Below, in pieces: positions 55,031 to 64,000 of a stretch of 64,000 nucleotides of DNA. The stretch is from Xiphydria camelus. Lineage: Eukaryota; Arthropoda; Insecta; Hymenoptera; Xiphydriidae. A program made the translations under genes and the position numbers. Position 1 is the stretch's first letter. The number at the start of each line of letters is the position of its first letter. The DNA is taken from the NCBI GenBank assembly GCA_963678675.1, contig OY783195.1, positions 12,684,505-12,748,504 of the forward strand. Reading direction: 5' to 3'. The notes under the pieces are model-generated. The model was not told the DNA's origin. It did not search any database and worked only from the letters and a program-made list of their open reading frames with translations.

Positions 55031-55400
55031 ACCATGTTATCAAAAATAACTTCCCTCTCTGTCCTAGATGCTGTGGACTATTAGGCCTATTAGGGATAAA
55101 ATTGTTATAAATAGCAAGAAACACTTAAAAAATCACAAAAATGGCGAGTGTTACTATTTTTTTGGGAAAAATGTTCATCTTTCCGCCGCTGTAACTCGAA
55201 ACACATTACTTATTAAAAAAACGAAGATACAAAAAATGTGAGGAATTTTATCTTCTTTAACTTTTATTTAAACATTTTCGTTGCAAAATCAACCGCTGGT
55301 TAGTTATTTTGAAAAAAAAAAAATTTTTTGTCACTTTAATTCAAGATGGCGGCTCGAGCGGTCACTCCCCAAGGTCGATAACTTGGATTTTTTGTTAAAG
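55031..55400. other. AT-rich, no gene seen
   Basis: No motif recognised. It contains the words TTCAAGATGGCGGCTCGAG, which resemble the CAAGATGGCGGA words of the following fold-back element. Confidence 0.4.
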
Positions 55401-55404
55401 CCCA

Positions 55405-55476
55405 GACCTTAACAACATATTAAAAAATTGCGACAACCCCACCTTTTGTAGGGCAAAATCCCCCACTGACTGGACT
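55405..55476 (-). repeat. Element end shared with 42691-42755
   Basis: In reverse complement: TCCAGTCAGTGGGGGATTTT, GCCCTACAAAAGGTGGGGTT, GTCGCAATTTTTTAA. Nearly identical to 42696-42756 on the plus strand. It appears to be a terminal sequence of the family whose leader lies at 43254 and 50534. Confidence 0.7.
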
Positions 55477-55481
55477 ATAAT

Positions 55482-56497
55482 CACAGCTCCACAAAAAAAA
55501 TCGAAAAAATGCTTCCTCAGACCAGACCAGTCTATCTTTATGTTTTTAGGGTCGCTGAATCCGAATCAGGTGTCCGTTTGTCTCCATCATGTCACGTTCA
55601 AGGTCATTTCAAGGTTAAATCCTGGAAAAATAGTCAAATCTATTCAAATTATTATTTCTATATATTTTTGAGGTCACTGAATCTGAATCCGGTGTCCGTT
55701 TGTCTCCATCACATCAAATTTGTTTTAATCTCAAAAAACCATCAATAGATCATGATTTTCAAAAAGTTAATGGACTTAAACCAAATTAGCTATAGGGGGT
55801 TTTTTGGGTCGCTGATCACGAATCTGAAATCGGATTTCAAAAATTCAAGATGGCGAATCCAATATGGCGGACGAGATTTTTGAAAATCGACGGATTCATG
55901 CCGAATTTGGTATAAGGGGGTTTTTTGGGTCGCTAATGATGAATCTGGAGTCAGATTTAAAAAATTCAAGATGGCGGATCCAATATGGAGGACAAGATTT
56001 TCGAAAATTTTGAATGTTTGTAAATATAACTTCATATTCGTCATCAGCGATCGAAAAAACTCCCTTATACCAAATTTGGTATGAATCCGTCGATTTTCGA
56101 AAATCTCGTCCTCCATATTGGATAAGCCATCTTGAATTTTTTAAATCTGACTTCAGATTCATGATCAGCGACCCAAAAAACCCCCTTATACCAAATTCGG
56201 CATGAATCCGTCGATTTTTAAAAATCTCGTCCGGCATATTGGATCCGCCATCTTGAATTTTTGAAATCCGATTTCAGATTCGTGATCAGCGACCCAAAAA
56301 CTCCCCTATAGTGAATTTGATTTAAGTCCATTAACTTTTTGAAAATCATGATCTATTGATGGTTTTTTGAGATTAAAAAAAATGTGACGTGATGGAGACG
56401 AACGGACTCCGGATTCGGATTCAGCGACCCCAAAAACATAAAGATATGCTGGTCTGGTCAGAGGAAGCATTTTCTCGATTTTTTTTGTGGAGCTGTG
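55482..56497. mobile_element. 1016-bp fold-back element with TAAT duplication
   Basis: The ends CACAGCTCCACAAAAAAAATC and inverted partner are flanked by TAAT (55478-55481, 56498-56501). The whole length is palindromic about 56000. Each half has tandem sub-units holding GGGTCGCTGA..A.GAATC, CAAGATGGCG and CGACGGATTCATGCCG. No transposase. Confidence 0.83.
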
Positions 56498-56677
56498 TAA
56501 TATACGCATCTTCCCTTCCTCTCTCCCTCCTTCCCACTCCCTCTTCTTTTTACTAAAATTGCCGAATAGACAAGATTTTTGGGAACAGTTAAAATGTAAT
56601 GCTAGATTTGGTAGCTGACATTCTTTTTTACACGTTTTGCAATGCTAGAGTCAAGTGACCTGCAGTCCACTTATCCC

Positions 56678-56922
56678 TTAGTACTAGAACTACCGCAACC
56701 GGTCAATTTGACCGGTGTCTTATTCAGAGTTCCATTCAACCTCAATTATTTCGTAACCCGTGAGGTTCTTGTCAAAATTGGTAGAATACTTTTTTGTAGA
56801 GCACATTTCTATCTACAAAAAAGTTCTATAGCAGTGTGAACGAAAAAAATCCACGGATAACGAGATAATCACTCGCCAAAACGGTCTTATAAAGCGCGAC
56901 CATTCGGTAGTTCTAGTGTTAA
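56678..56922. mobile_element. 245-bp TTAA-type MITE
   Basis: The left end TTAGTACTAGAACTACCG and right end CGGTAGTTCTAGTGTTAA are imperfect inverted repeats; the left TTAA has mutated to TTAG. A subterminal palindrome CCGGTCAATTTGACCGG mirrors those of piggyBac elements. Non-coding, probably a piggyBac-derived MITE. Confidence 0.68.
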
Positions 56923-58049
56923 ACCTCTGCACCAACTAAGCGTCATTCTTGTAAGTCTATGAAAATTACAGAAATTTTTAAGAAAGGAACAATTACGCAA
57001 TTTATCGTAGAAAAATGATTTGTTATAACTCTAACTTGGCCATATTGCTGCACACTGACAATAGGCAGACAGCTTCAATTTTGAATATGAATTTGTAAAA
57101 AGGCCAACACATTCAATACTGCATTTTGTTATTGAAAGTGAAGACTACAACTTTCGATATGTAGTAAAATATATAACACTTACCTTGATGGAACTCATAT
57201 GAAATATATCGTCTTAGAATTTATAACAAGACTAGCACGTGTTCAAAATGATGACAAATCCGCAATTACAAGTCAAGGTATCTGCACTGGCACACGCAAA
57301 CGGCTGCCCTGACTTTATTTCAATAGATTACAAGTAGTATGCGTGGAGACACATTTATCGTTCAATGATAATACTTACTGAAATATAATCACTTGGTCAT
57401 ATTGTCTACTTGGCCATATTAGCTGAAGATACCTTATTTATTTTTTACATTTTGCTATAAATTTCTGTAGAATGTTTTACTTAAAATTAAACAAATAGCA
57501 TTAAGAGATTTTTATTTACGTTTTACGATGCACATCAGTTCCATGGCGCAAGACCTACCTTTTAAATTTTCGTTCTGTTCAATGGCAATAAAAGAAATTC
57601 TTATTGTTAGAATCATATTCAATCAGGAGACTCGATAGAGTCTCGCGCCAAGTTAAGATCGAAATTGAAAGACAAGACTCTTTCAGAGCACCATTTCTGG
57701 AAACATCACTCAAATGCACGTGTTCTAAACTTTAAACGATTGTATATCCGAAACAGAGATGTATCGGGGGATTCTATCGTCAGATTTTACACATAAATCT
57801 ACTTTTCCGAATCGATTGAGCCTAATTTGAGCTCCGTCGATCAACGCTAGCCTGAGACGCGAATTTTATTAAATTCCAGGTCTTCGTTTTCATCTTCGTT
57901 TTCGATTAAGAACCGTGCCCCTAAACACATAAGATTACACAAAGAGAGAAAATCTGTCCACGGAACCTACCTAACGTTTGGTGACGTGTCGATCACTCCT
58001 ATTTCATCAACATGCCAGATAAAGACAATGAATAGAGACAGCGATATAC
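56923..58049. other. No gene recognised
   Basis: Unique-looking AT-rich DNA. TTGGCCATATT words repeat at 57047, 57393 and 57411, without clear meaning. Confidence 0.4.
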
Positions 58050-58411
58050 GAGGGTAGAATGAAAAGTCCGATACTTTTCTAGTAGATGGTGGTGCGCCCC
58101 AAAGTCTGTAAAGTAGCCCCCTGCTGCGGCGATAACCTCTTCGTTTGATGAGAGTTTATTTCCAGCCAGCCATTTTTTCAAGTCTGGGAAGAGAAAGAAG
58201 TCGCAGGGAACCAAATCCAGTAAATAAGGTGGATGCGGCAGCAATTCAAACTTCAAATCGACCAATTTCGCTGTTGCAACGGTAGACGAATAGGCAGGTG
58301 CATTGTCGTGGTGGAACAGAACTTTTTTTTCGCTAAATGGGGGCATATACTCATCTTCGGGATCGTACCACCATCTACTAGAAAAGTATCGGACTGTTCA
58401 CTCTGCTCTCG
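58050..58411 (-). mobile_element. 362-bp mariner deletion derivative
   Basis: The ends CGAGGGTAGAATGAAAAGTCC and GGACTGTTCACTCTGCTCTCG, with inner ATACTTTTCTAGTAGATGGT in both, are flanked by TA. The inside is the 3' part of a mariner transposase gene. It is a MITE-like internal deletion with coding sequence left. Confidence 0.84.
58085..58346 (-). pseudogene. Mariner transposase C-terminal part
   Basis: The minus strand reads KKVLFHHDNAPAYSSTVATA, ELLPHPPYLLDLVPCDFFLF and DLKKWLAGNKLSSNEEVIAA. HHDNAPA holds the second catalytic aspartate, and the block ending CDFFLFP corresponds to SPDLAPSDYHLF of mariners, with the third aspartate. In the motif PPYSPDL the S-P is changed to L-L. The N-terminal two thirds are absent. 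The element's left end overlaps the frame's end. Confidence 0.84.
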
Positions 58412-58888
58412 TATGCCCTGTGTTATAATTATAATATTTTTTACAAGCAAGGATAAATTAGTTAAAGAAATTTTAAGAATTATAGGAACGTACGAGATCG
58501 AGAAAGATGAACTGAAATGGCGAAAGCCAATATTTATCGAGTACCTACTAATAAGAATCGACATAATGCATACTCAAGTAGAGACTCTCTATTATGTTTG
58601 TAATATTTTCGATGAGCATAAATAAACTAATTAGAGGAATTTTAAGAATCCGAAGATGCACTGGTTAATTTCCTGTTCTTTTGTGCTATTAAATATTGAA
58701 AAAACTAGAGATATCCTCTAAAATAAATAAAAAATGTAAAGTACGCCAAGGACTATGGGGTAGGGGGCCACTTAAAAAAATAACCTATTAATATACTTGT
58801 TTAGAAAAACCACAACGAAAATTGCACGCCGTGTTTTGTCTCCCCTTGAAAAAAATATTTCTCTTATAAAAAGTATTACTATCCCAAT

Positions 58889-59510
58889 GTAGTGTGACAC
58901 GCGCCACAGAAGGAGCGCGGCGGGAATGCCCGTCCGGCGAGCGCCGCCGGGGAACTCGGGCCCCGAAGCGGGCGTCCGAAGTCTTGAAAAAGACTGCCCG
59001 CGTCGGTGGGAGCGAACGGGGGGAGAGCTAGCCCACGGACTCCGCTGGCGAACTCGAGCCTCACGGCGAGCGCCCGAAGTCTTGAAAAAGACTGTCCGCG
59101 TCGGGGGAAGCGAGCGGTGGGAGAGCCTGTCCACGGACCCTGCTAGCGAGCTCGAGCCTCATGGCGAGCGTCTGAAGGCTGCGTCGGGATGGGAGAACGG
59201 CGAGAGAGCTAGTCCTGGGTGCTGCGAACTCGAGTCTTTAATGCGTGAGTTGTGGAGCTCTGAAAAGAACTCCTGACCCGGGGCTCGGGGCCTCCTTATA
59301 TCTAGCCTCCTACGCTACAGCTACCCCTGCGCTTCCCCTCGATTGGTGGACCGCGGTCAGGTGGGGGACCGGTGCAGCGGGACGCACGGTGGGGTTAGCT
59401 ACGCTACTGCTTATGCGCGTCGGCCCGCTGGCCGAGCGCGTCTATGCTATTACTAATTCTAGGGCTAAAACTAATTATATTAACGCTAAAATGTCGCATG
59501 ACAAGTGCTA
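58889..59510. repeat. GC-rich stretch with a 98-bp tandem repeat
   Basis: Begins TGTGACACGCGCCACAG. Units containing CGAAGTCTTGAAAAAGACTG start near 58977 and 59075, with a third degenerate unit near 59173, giving a 98-base period. The stretch is far richer in GC than its neighbours and ends with CGCGTCTATGC and ATGTCGCATGACA. TG at the start and CA near the end would fit a solo LTR, but matching flanks are not seen. Confidence 0.55.
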
Positions 59511-60550
59511 AGTACTTCTACCTAATATTTTTCAGGGTTGGTGGTAGAAGAGACGTACAAGGGTGCGTGAGAAATTTAACCAATCCTTCAGACATCTCCT
59601 GTTGACTATCCTGTAAACCACTCGGTATAATCAAACCTAACAAAAGTGACCGAGATCGGAATAACAAATGACTATACCAGAACACGCCACCAATGTTCAA
59701 AATGGTGTTCAATCTATGAAGGCTCCAACCTATGGCAAACTGAATTTTAACATTGGGGAAATGTGTGTTTTGAGGTAGGAGTGCACGAAACTTCAAAATG
59801 TAACAAATGTTCGGTCGCAACCCCTGGGCGTTTGAGTGGGCGTGGGGAGCTGATCTTGGTATCATTTTGTAGATTGCAATTTTCTCTGTCTAATGAAGGT
59901 AATTTCAAGATTCTAATTGAAAGGGTATGGACACTGTGAGAAAAATAGAAGACCGGATGGTTTGACTCGTCCACTAGAGCAGCACGGCTCCCGTGTTTAT
60001 ATATATATAAACTCGATATGTTTATTTCCGACGCGCGATAGGATTTCTCGCTCGGGCGGTATGACGCTAATTGTAAGTGTACCCGTACCTATACTACGAG
60101 GCTCGGCCTGCATTCTTAATCAGCGTAGTTGTCCAGGGAAATAAGGTATATAAAAACCCCATCTGTGTGTGTGCGGAATGAGAGAAAGCAAGCTGGATTT
60201 TTGCAGAGATCTTCGTTTTGATGTTCTAATGAAGCATCAAAAATTCTCATATGTTCACCCTTGTGCGTCTCGAGATATCGAAGGTCAAAGGTCATGAAAA
60301 TTAAATTTCAATTAAAAGTTTGTTCATTTATAAAAAAAATATAATAAATAATTCATAACAAATAATGCATCCTTTTTCGCACTACTTTTGAAGTAGAATG
60401 CAAGGCGCGTTTTTTAAGACATGTTACTACAACCACATGTACCTACTACCCTAATCTATGTTTACCATACTGGCCTAATCCATATTTTCGATATTAACAA
60501 ACGTTTCTGAACAGTAACCGATTCACGTCTTTCGCAGTTTCCGGCGTGGT

Positions 60551-61028
60551 TTATGTTTCCTCTTCTTCAGGTTCCTCAAATAGTTCTACCAAAATATTGT
60601 CTTCATCATCACACGCTTCCGCTGTATCTAATTGCAAAATCTCTTCAGGCTCATGGCCACTGAAGTTTTCAATGTCTTGCAATTCTGAGGAAGGATTCAG
60701 TAATGCCTGTCCGTGCCACTGACCACAAGCTGTAGAGCATGGTAGTCCTACTTTTCTACATCCACACTGCGCACCACATCCTTTTTTACAATTGCAGAAG
60801 ATTGTGTTTAATAGTTCGTCTGGGGCAGATGGCAATAGTGTTGTTTTCGGCTCTAGCATCTCGTTTTTTAAATCCCAACCCCCCATTCTTCGGTTTGTAG
60901 ATTTTTTCCTAGCCAAATCTGTATTTGGTAGTAGACCCGGTAGATATGCTGTTGAGCTGCTTCACTTGTAGGTGGAAGAGATGACAAATTAACTAGTTTA
61001 TTAAATCGTGTTGATTATATGGGTATTG
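60551..61028 (-). pseudogene. PIN/CXC family copy 3: linker, CXC cluster and acidic tail
   Basis: The minus strand near 61000-60900 reads LPPTSEAAQQHIYRVYYQIQ and IWLGKNLQT, then a slip in a G run (about 60886) changes the phase. It continues WDLKNEMLEPKTTLLPS, LLNTIFCNCKKGCGAQCGCR, VGLPCSTACGQWHGQALLN and a long acidic tail. Seven CXC cysteines remain; the last two positions have become W and L. The stop TAA is followed by the inverted arm. Confidence 0.72.
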
Positions 61029-61029
61029 A

Positions 61030-61394
61030 TTATATGAAATGGGTATACCTAAAGTTGTCAATGTTTACTTCTTCTTTTGGAGCACTATACATGGCTAATA
61101 GAAAACGCTTTCCGTTTTCAAATAATGTATCTGGCGGGCAGTTTTCTTCTTGAAATATTTGAGCCGAGCGATTCAAATTGGGATGTTTCTCAAACATTTT
61201 TATAATCTGAAGTTTTCCTTTATTGAATAGTGTAGAGGTAGTGTCGCATTCAGTGAAGGCATGCAAAAACAAAATATGTTCTTTGCAAAGAGGATATTTG
61301 TCGAAACTTTTAGATGAATAAATTCGTGTTGATGTAGTACCCTTGCCAATTTTCTTTACGAAAATTTGTCGCTGATGTGACTGAGTTCGTCCTA
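61030..61394 (-). pseudogene. PIN/CXC family copy 3: second half of nuclease core
   Basis: Codons resume at 61394 immediately after the TTAA-flanked insertion (IGRTQSHQRQIFVKKIGKGT) and run to ILFLHAFTECDTTSTLFNKG and SAQIFQEENCPPDTLFENGK. The ECDTTS motif corresponds to GCDTTS in copy 2 and holds a likely metal-binding aspartate. The frame is open across this section. Confidence 0.7.
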
Positions 61395-61398
61395 TTAA

Positions 61399-62094
61399 GA
61401 GGGGGGGGGGGGGGGGGGAGGGGGGTCTAACGCGTGAAAAATAACTCTATTTTTACGAATTTTTTTAGAGCTATTGTTGAAGCAGATATGTTCTAATGTT
61501 TCGCATATTACAAAGCATTATTCGAACATTTTGTAATTTTTTTGTAGAAAAATATTGAGAAATAATCCGGTGACGAAGCATTTTCGAGGATGCCTTTTAG
61601 AAAAGATGATTTACGGTGGACACTATATTTCCGTGTAGAACTATCTCAAATCAAAAAATCAAAGCAATTTAGTTAAAACAGATGTTTTTCTAGACCTCTA
61701 CGTTTTTCTTTAATTTTTTTTTCCATTTTTAAATTTTTGGTAGTTGTTTGATGTAAAAATTGCGTTCACGAAAAAATCCGTCATTTTGTTGCTGTAAAAC
61801 CCCCTTAATGCGACAAAAAAAGAAAAAGGAAAACGTAGGGGTATGGTATTTTATATGTAGAAAGTGTGTACAAAATTGGAAAAGAATCGGTGCAGTAGTT
61901 TTTAAATGACGATGTCTACGGACTTTTAAAACGTTCTTACCGCTCCGCAGTATTAGAGGAGCGGAGACTTAAAGGTCTATGACTGAGAGTTTTGCTCAGA
62001 TTGACTTGAAATTTGGACACAACATTCTTTAAATGTTTTACTATAAGGAAAGGCAATTTTTAAAATTGATTTTTAGACCCCCCCCCCCCCCCCC
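61399..62094. mobile_element. 696-bp TTAA element with poly-G/poly-C ends
   Basis: It is bounded by TTAA at 61395-61398 and 62095-62098. The left end is GA, a run of G, AGGGGGGTCTAA; the right end is TTTTTAGA and a run of about 18 C. The protein codons on both sides join across it (LLVLL before, IGRT after), so it is a clean insertion into the nuclease core. TTAA targeting fits piggyBac-superfamily or Kolobok-type elements. No transposase inside. Confidence 0.8.
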
Positions 62095-62098
62095 TTAA

Positions 62099-62379
62099 AA
62101 GAACAAGCAAATCAATGTCTGCTCTAATGATGTGACGGCGGTTTTTTCTCTTTCCGATACTTCGATGGCTGTTTCGATGATTAGGACATCCGCATCATCC
62201 TTGGCTTGTTTTGTAGCGATGTTAGCAGCTTGTAGTTGTTCAATAAGCATTTCGATAAAAATGTTTTTGTTGCATCGGTTTGATAAGAACTTTTCTTGGC
62301 TGATTGGCATATTCATTGTTGCATCAAAGCGGACTTCATAAGATGTAGACAGTGCAGTAGTTCGTCTTAATTGCTCCAT
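62099..62379 (-). pseudogene. PIN/CXC family copy 3: first half of nuclease core
   Basis: The minus strand from 62379 reads ISQEKFLSNRCNKNIFIEML, IEQLQAANIATKQAKDDADV, LIIETAIEVS and, after a one-base shift, RADIDLLVLL at the insertion point. The DDADVLI motif parallels GGADTLI of copy 2, and ADIDLLVLL parallels GEDTDLMVLLL; the glutamate of that motif is an alanine here. A start codon at 62379 is only nominal. Confidence 0.68.
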
Positions 62380-62444
62380 TGCTTTTATATTTTTAGAATT
62401 GTCTGACTAACCGTCAAATATAACAATTATGTTAGAACTTAGAT

Positions 62445-62580
62445 TGAAGACTTTAGTGGCCATGAGCCTGAAGAGATTTTGCAATTGGATACAGCGGAAG
62501 CGTGTGATGATGAAAACAATATTTTGGTAGAACTATTTGAGGAACCTGAAGAAGACGAGGACGAGGAAGAGGAAACATAA
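62445..62580 (+). pseudogene. Inverted duplicate of the CXC protein's acidic tail
   Basis: The plus strand encodes FSGHEPEEILQLDTAEACDD, NILVELFEEPEED and a Glu-rich end with a stop TAA at 62578. It is nearly identical to the tail on the minus strand at 60555-60670. So the long inverted arms of the element include coding sequence. Confidence 0.75.
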
Positions 62581-63153
62581 AACACGCCGGCAATTGCGAA
62601 AGACGTGAATCGGTTACTGTTCAGAAACCATGTCTAAAAAAACGCGCCTGCATTCTACTTCAAAAGTGGTGCGGAAAAGGATGCATTTTTGTGTTATTAA
62701 TTATTTATTATATTCTTTTTTAGAAATGAACAAACTTTTAACTGAAATAATAAAATAGGAATTCTATTTGTTGGTATAGCTACTAAGAAAAGTGCATTTA
62801 TAGTTATAGCTAAGCAGTATATACAGTATTACCTATTCAAAAATGCGCGCTCCCGCTTCTTCACGCTATATGTCAAAAACGGTTGATCGTACAAAAAAAT
62901 GTATGGAATCAAACTTGTAGAGAATGCTGTTTTACGTAAATTTTGTAAAAACTTCTTAAGACATCAGACTAACCGGAAGCGAGATTTTCGCAAAAAACTG
63001 ATTTTCATGACTTTTGACCTTCGATATCTCGAGACACACAAGGGTGAGCATATGAGACTTTTTGGTGCTTCATTAGAACATCAAAAAGAAGATCTCTGCA
63101 AAAATCCAGCTTGCTTTCTCTCATTCCGCAGAGGAAGTCTTATTTCCCTGGAC

Positions 63154-63667
63154 TATTAGTCTCAGCTTAGCATTCGCATGGAATAGGTTTGTCCGTGCGA
63201 AAAAGTAAAATCGCCTCGAGTTGCTGGTTCGCGCGCGCGAAATGTCCTCGAGTGCAAAGGGAATCAAATCTGTAGTAAATATTATATAACTGTTTTAATC
63301 GTATATAGTAATTTTAATGGATTTTGTATGATGAAAACTTAGTAACACAAAGTTTACTATACAATCTTTTCACAGTGTACACTAGACTTTCGCGATATTC
63401 GCGAAATCATCTCGAGTTGCTGATTCGAACGTGCGAAAAAGGCCTCGAGGGCAAAGGGTTAACTCCAAAATTTTGAGAACGACCATTTAAGCTTTATGTG
63501 CAAAAATATTGATTTTTTGATATCTTCAACACCTTATATTTCAGAATATAAGCGTTTCCCGAAACATGTTTATATAAGTTTTTTTTATTAAAATATTGCA
63601 AGGAATTACACCCTGAAGTTACGAACCGTAATTGGGAAACACCCTATATACCGCCCATCTGATGGCG
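63154..63667. other. No gene recognised
   Basis: Repeated words CTCGAG.TGCT.GTTCG (63216, 63413) and a CACCCTATATA end-like word at 63641 suggest decayed repeats; nothing coding. Confidence 0.4.
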
Positions 63668-63830
63668 AGATTGACCCTAGATTAATGAAATATGCATATA
63701 GATCGTGATAATACTGAGTGGTTAGGACTGATATTTAGAATTCCGACTATCGTTTGTCGAAACAATGATAGCACTTAGTCATAGTGGCAATTAGAAAGAT
63801 TTTCACAACAAAAGTAAAACTCGTTCAGAA
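63668..63830 (+). repeat. Dispersed repeat CGAGATTGACCCTAGATTAA, copy 2
   Basis: Direct relative of 36268-36440. Both are non-coding. Confidence 0.6.
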
Positions 63831-64000
63831 TGTATTGCGTCTGAAGAATATTCAGCGACTTGTAACAAAAGACAGTCGCGGGCTCGCGGATTATTCCGCA
63901 CTCGGTGATAGAATACAGCCGCGGGCTCATGGAATTTTTCCGCGCTTTAATGCAAATGGGTTAAGAGGTACGAATCGACCTTCCGAATTTCGTTTATCGT

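Larger units (their letters stand above)
60131..63153 (-). mobile_element. PIN/CXC family copy 3 with long inverted ends
   Basis: The left end GTCCAGGGAAATAAG (60131) is exactly inverted at 63139-63153. The arms are long: 60170-60710 mirrors 62440-63130 (GAATGAGAGAAAGCAAGCTGG, CTTCATTAGAACATCAAAAA, CGAGATATCGAAGGTCAAAG), although indels shift their spacing. Both arms include the acidic C-terminal codons of the CXC protein. The nuclease and CXC parts lie between on the minus strand. Confidence 0.68.

Noticed and set aside
58772..59276. Two overlapping frames of 116-120 residues on opposite strands
   Set aside because: Both run over GC-rich 98-bp tandem repeats, where stop codons are rare by composition. 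No domain is visible.

Overview
The window looks like insect nuclear DNA, most likely from a hymenopteran such as an ant (an inference, not proven). It is AT-rich and its recognisable coding material is almost all decayed transposon: Tc1/mariner, piggyBac, Ty3/Gypsy, LINE and Helitron-like pieces. It carries many palindromic (fold-back) MITEs with TA, TAA/TTA or TTAA target duplications. Two split DUF4806-type gene fragments, a domain I know from arthropods, have GT-AG introns. Nothing looks bacterial: there are no operons, ribosome binding sites, rRNA, tRNA or CRISPR. A 200-base run of N marks an assembly gap at 44561-44760.

Region by region. 1-5.8 kb: MITEs, the 3' end of a DUF4806-type gene with three open exons (minus strand, 2700-3267), and the first copies of a decayed Tc1/mariner-like family. 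5.8-16.5 kb: a Helitron-like N-terminal pseudogene, a 205-bp tandem repeat, several TA-flanked MITEs sharing one core sequence, and large fold-back elements. 16.5-19.3 kb: a piggyBac-like element with two further elements nested inside it. 19.4-22.3 kb: a minus-strand element copy split by a 1240-bp insertion; its partner at 42.7-44.1 kb lacks the insertion. 22.9-27 kb: two mariner lineages and a DUF4806 pseudogene. 27-37 kb: mostly unique AT-rich DNA with a decayed DDE-type transposase carrying a SWIM-like zinc finger, a palindromic mariner derivative and a 1.19-kb element with subterminal repeats. 37.1-42.2 kb: a decayed Ty3/Gypsy retrotransposon followed by a 5'-truncated LINE. 45-50 kb: rearranged mariner-like repeats and a 0.9-kb direct duplication.

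The most interesting part is 50.2-63.2 kb. It holds three copies of what looks like one mobile gene family. The protein modules are an N-terminal Cys/His zinc-binding region, a PIN/FEN-like nuclease core (GEDTD and GCDTTS motifs), a YRVYYQIQ..W motif and a C-terminal tesmin-like CXC cysteine cluster. The copies lie in long inverted-repeat structures, and one is interrupted inside the nuclease core by a TTAA-flanked element with poly-G/poly-C ends. One copy shares its 5' leader with a second element family that encodes a basic N-terminal protein. No copy here is intact, so any activity would need a full-length copy elsewhere in the genome.
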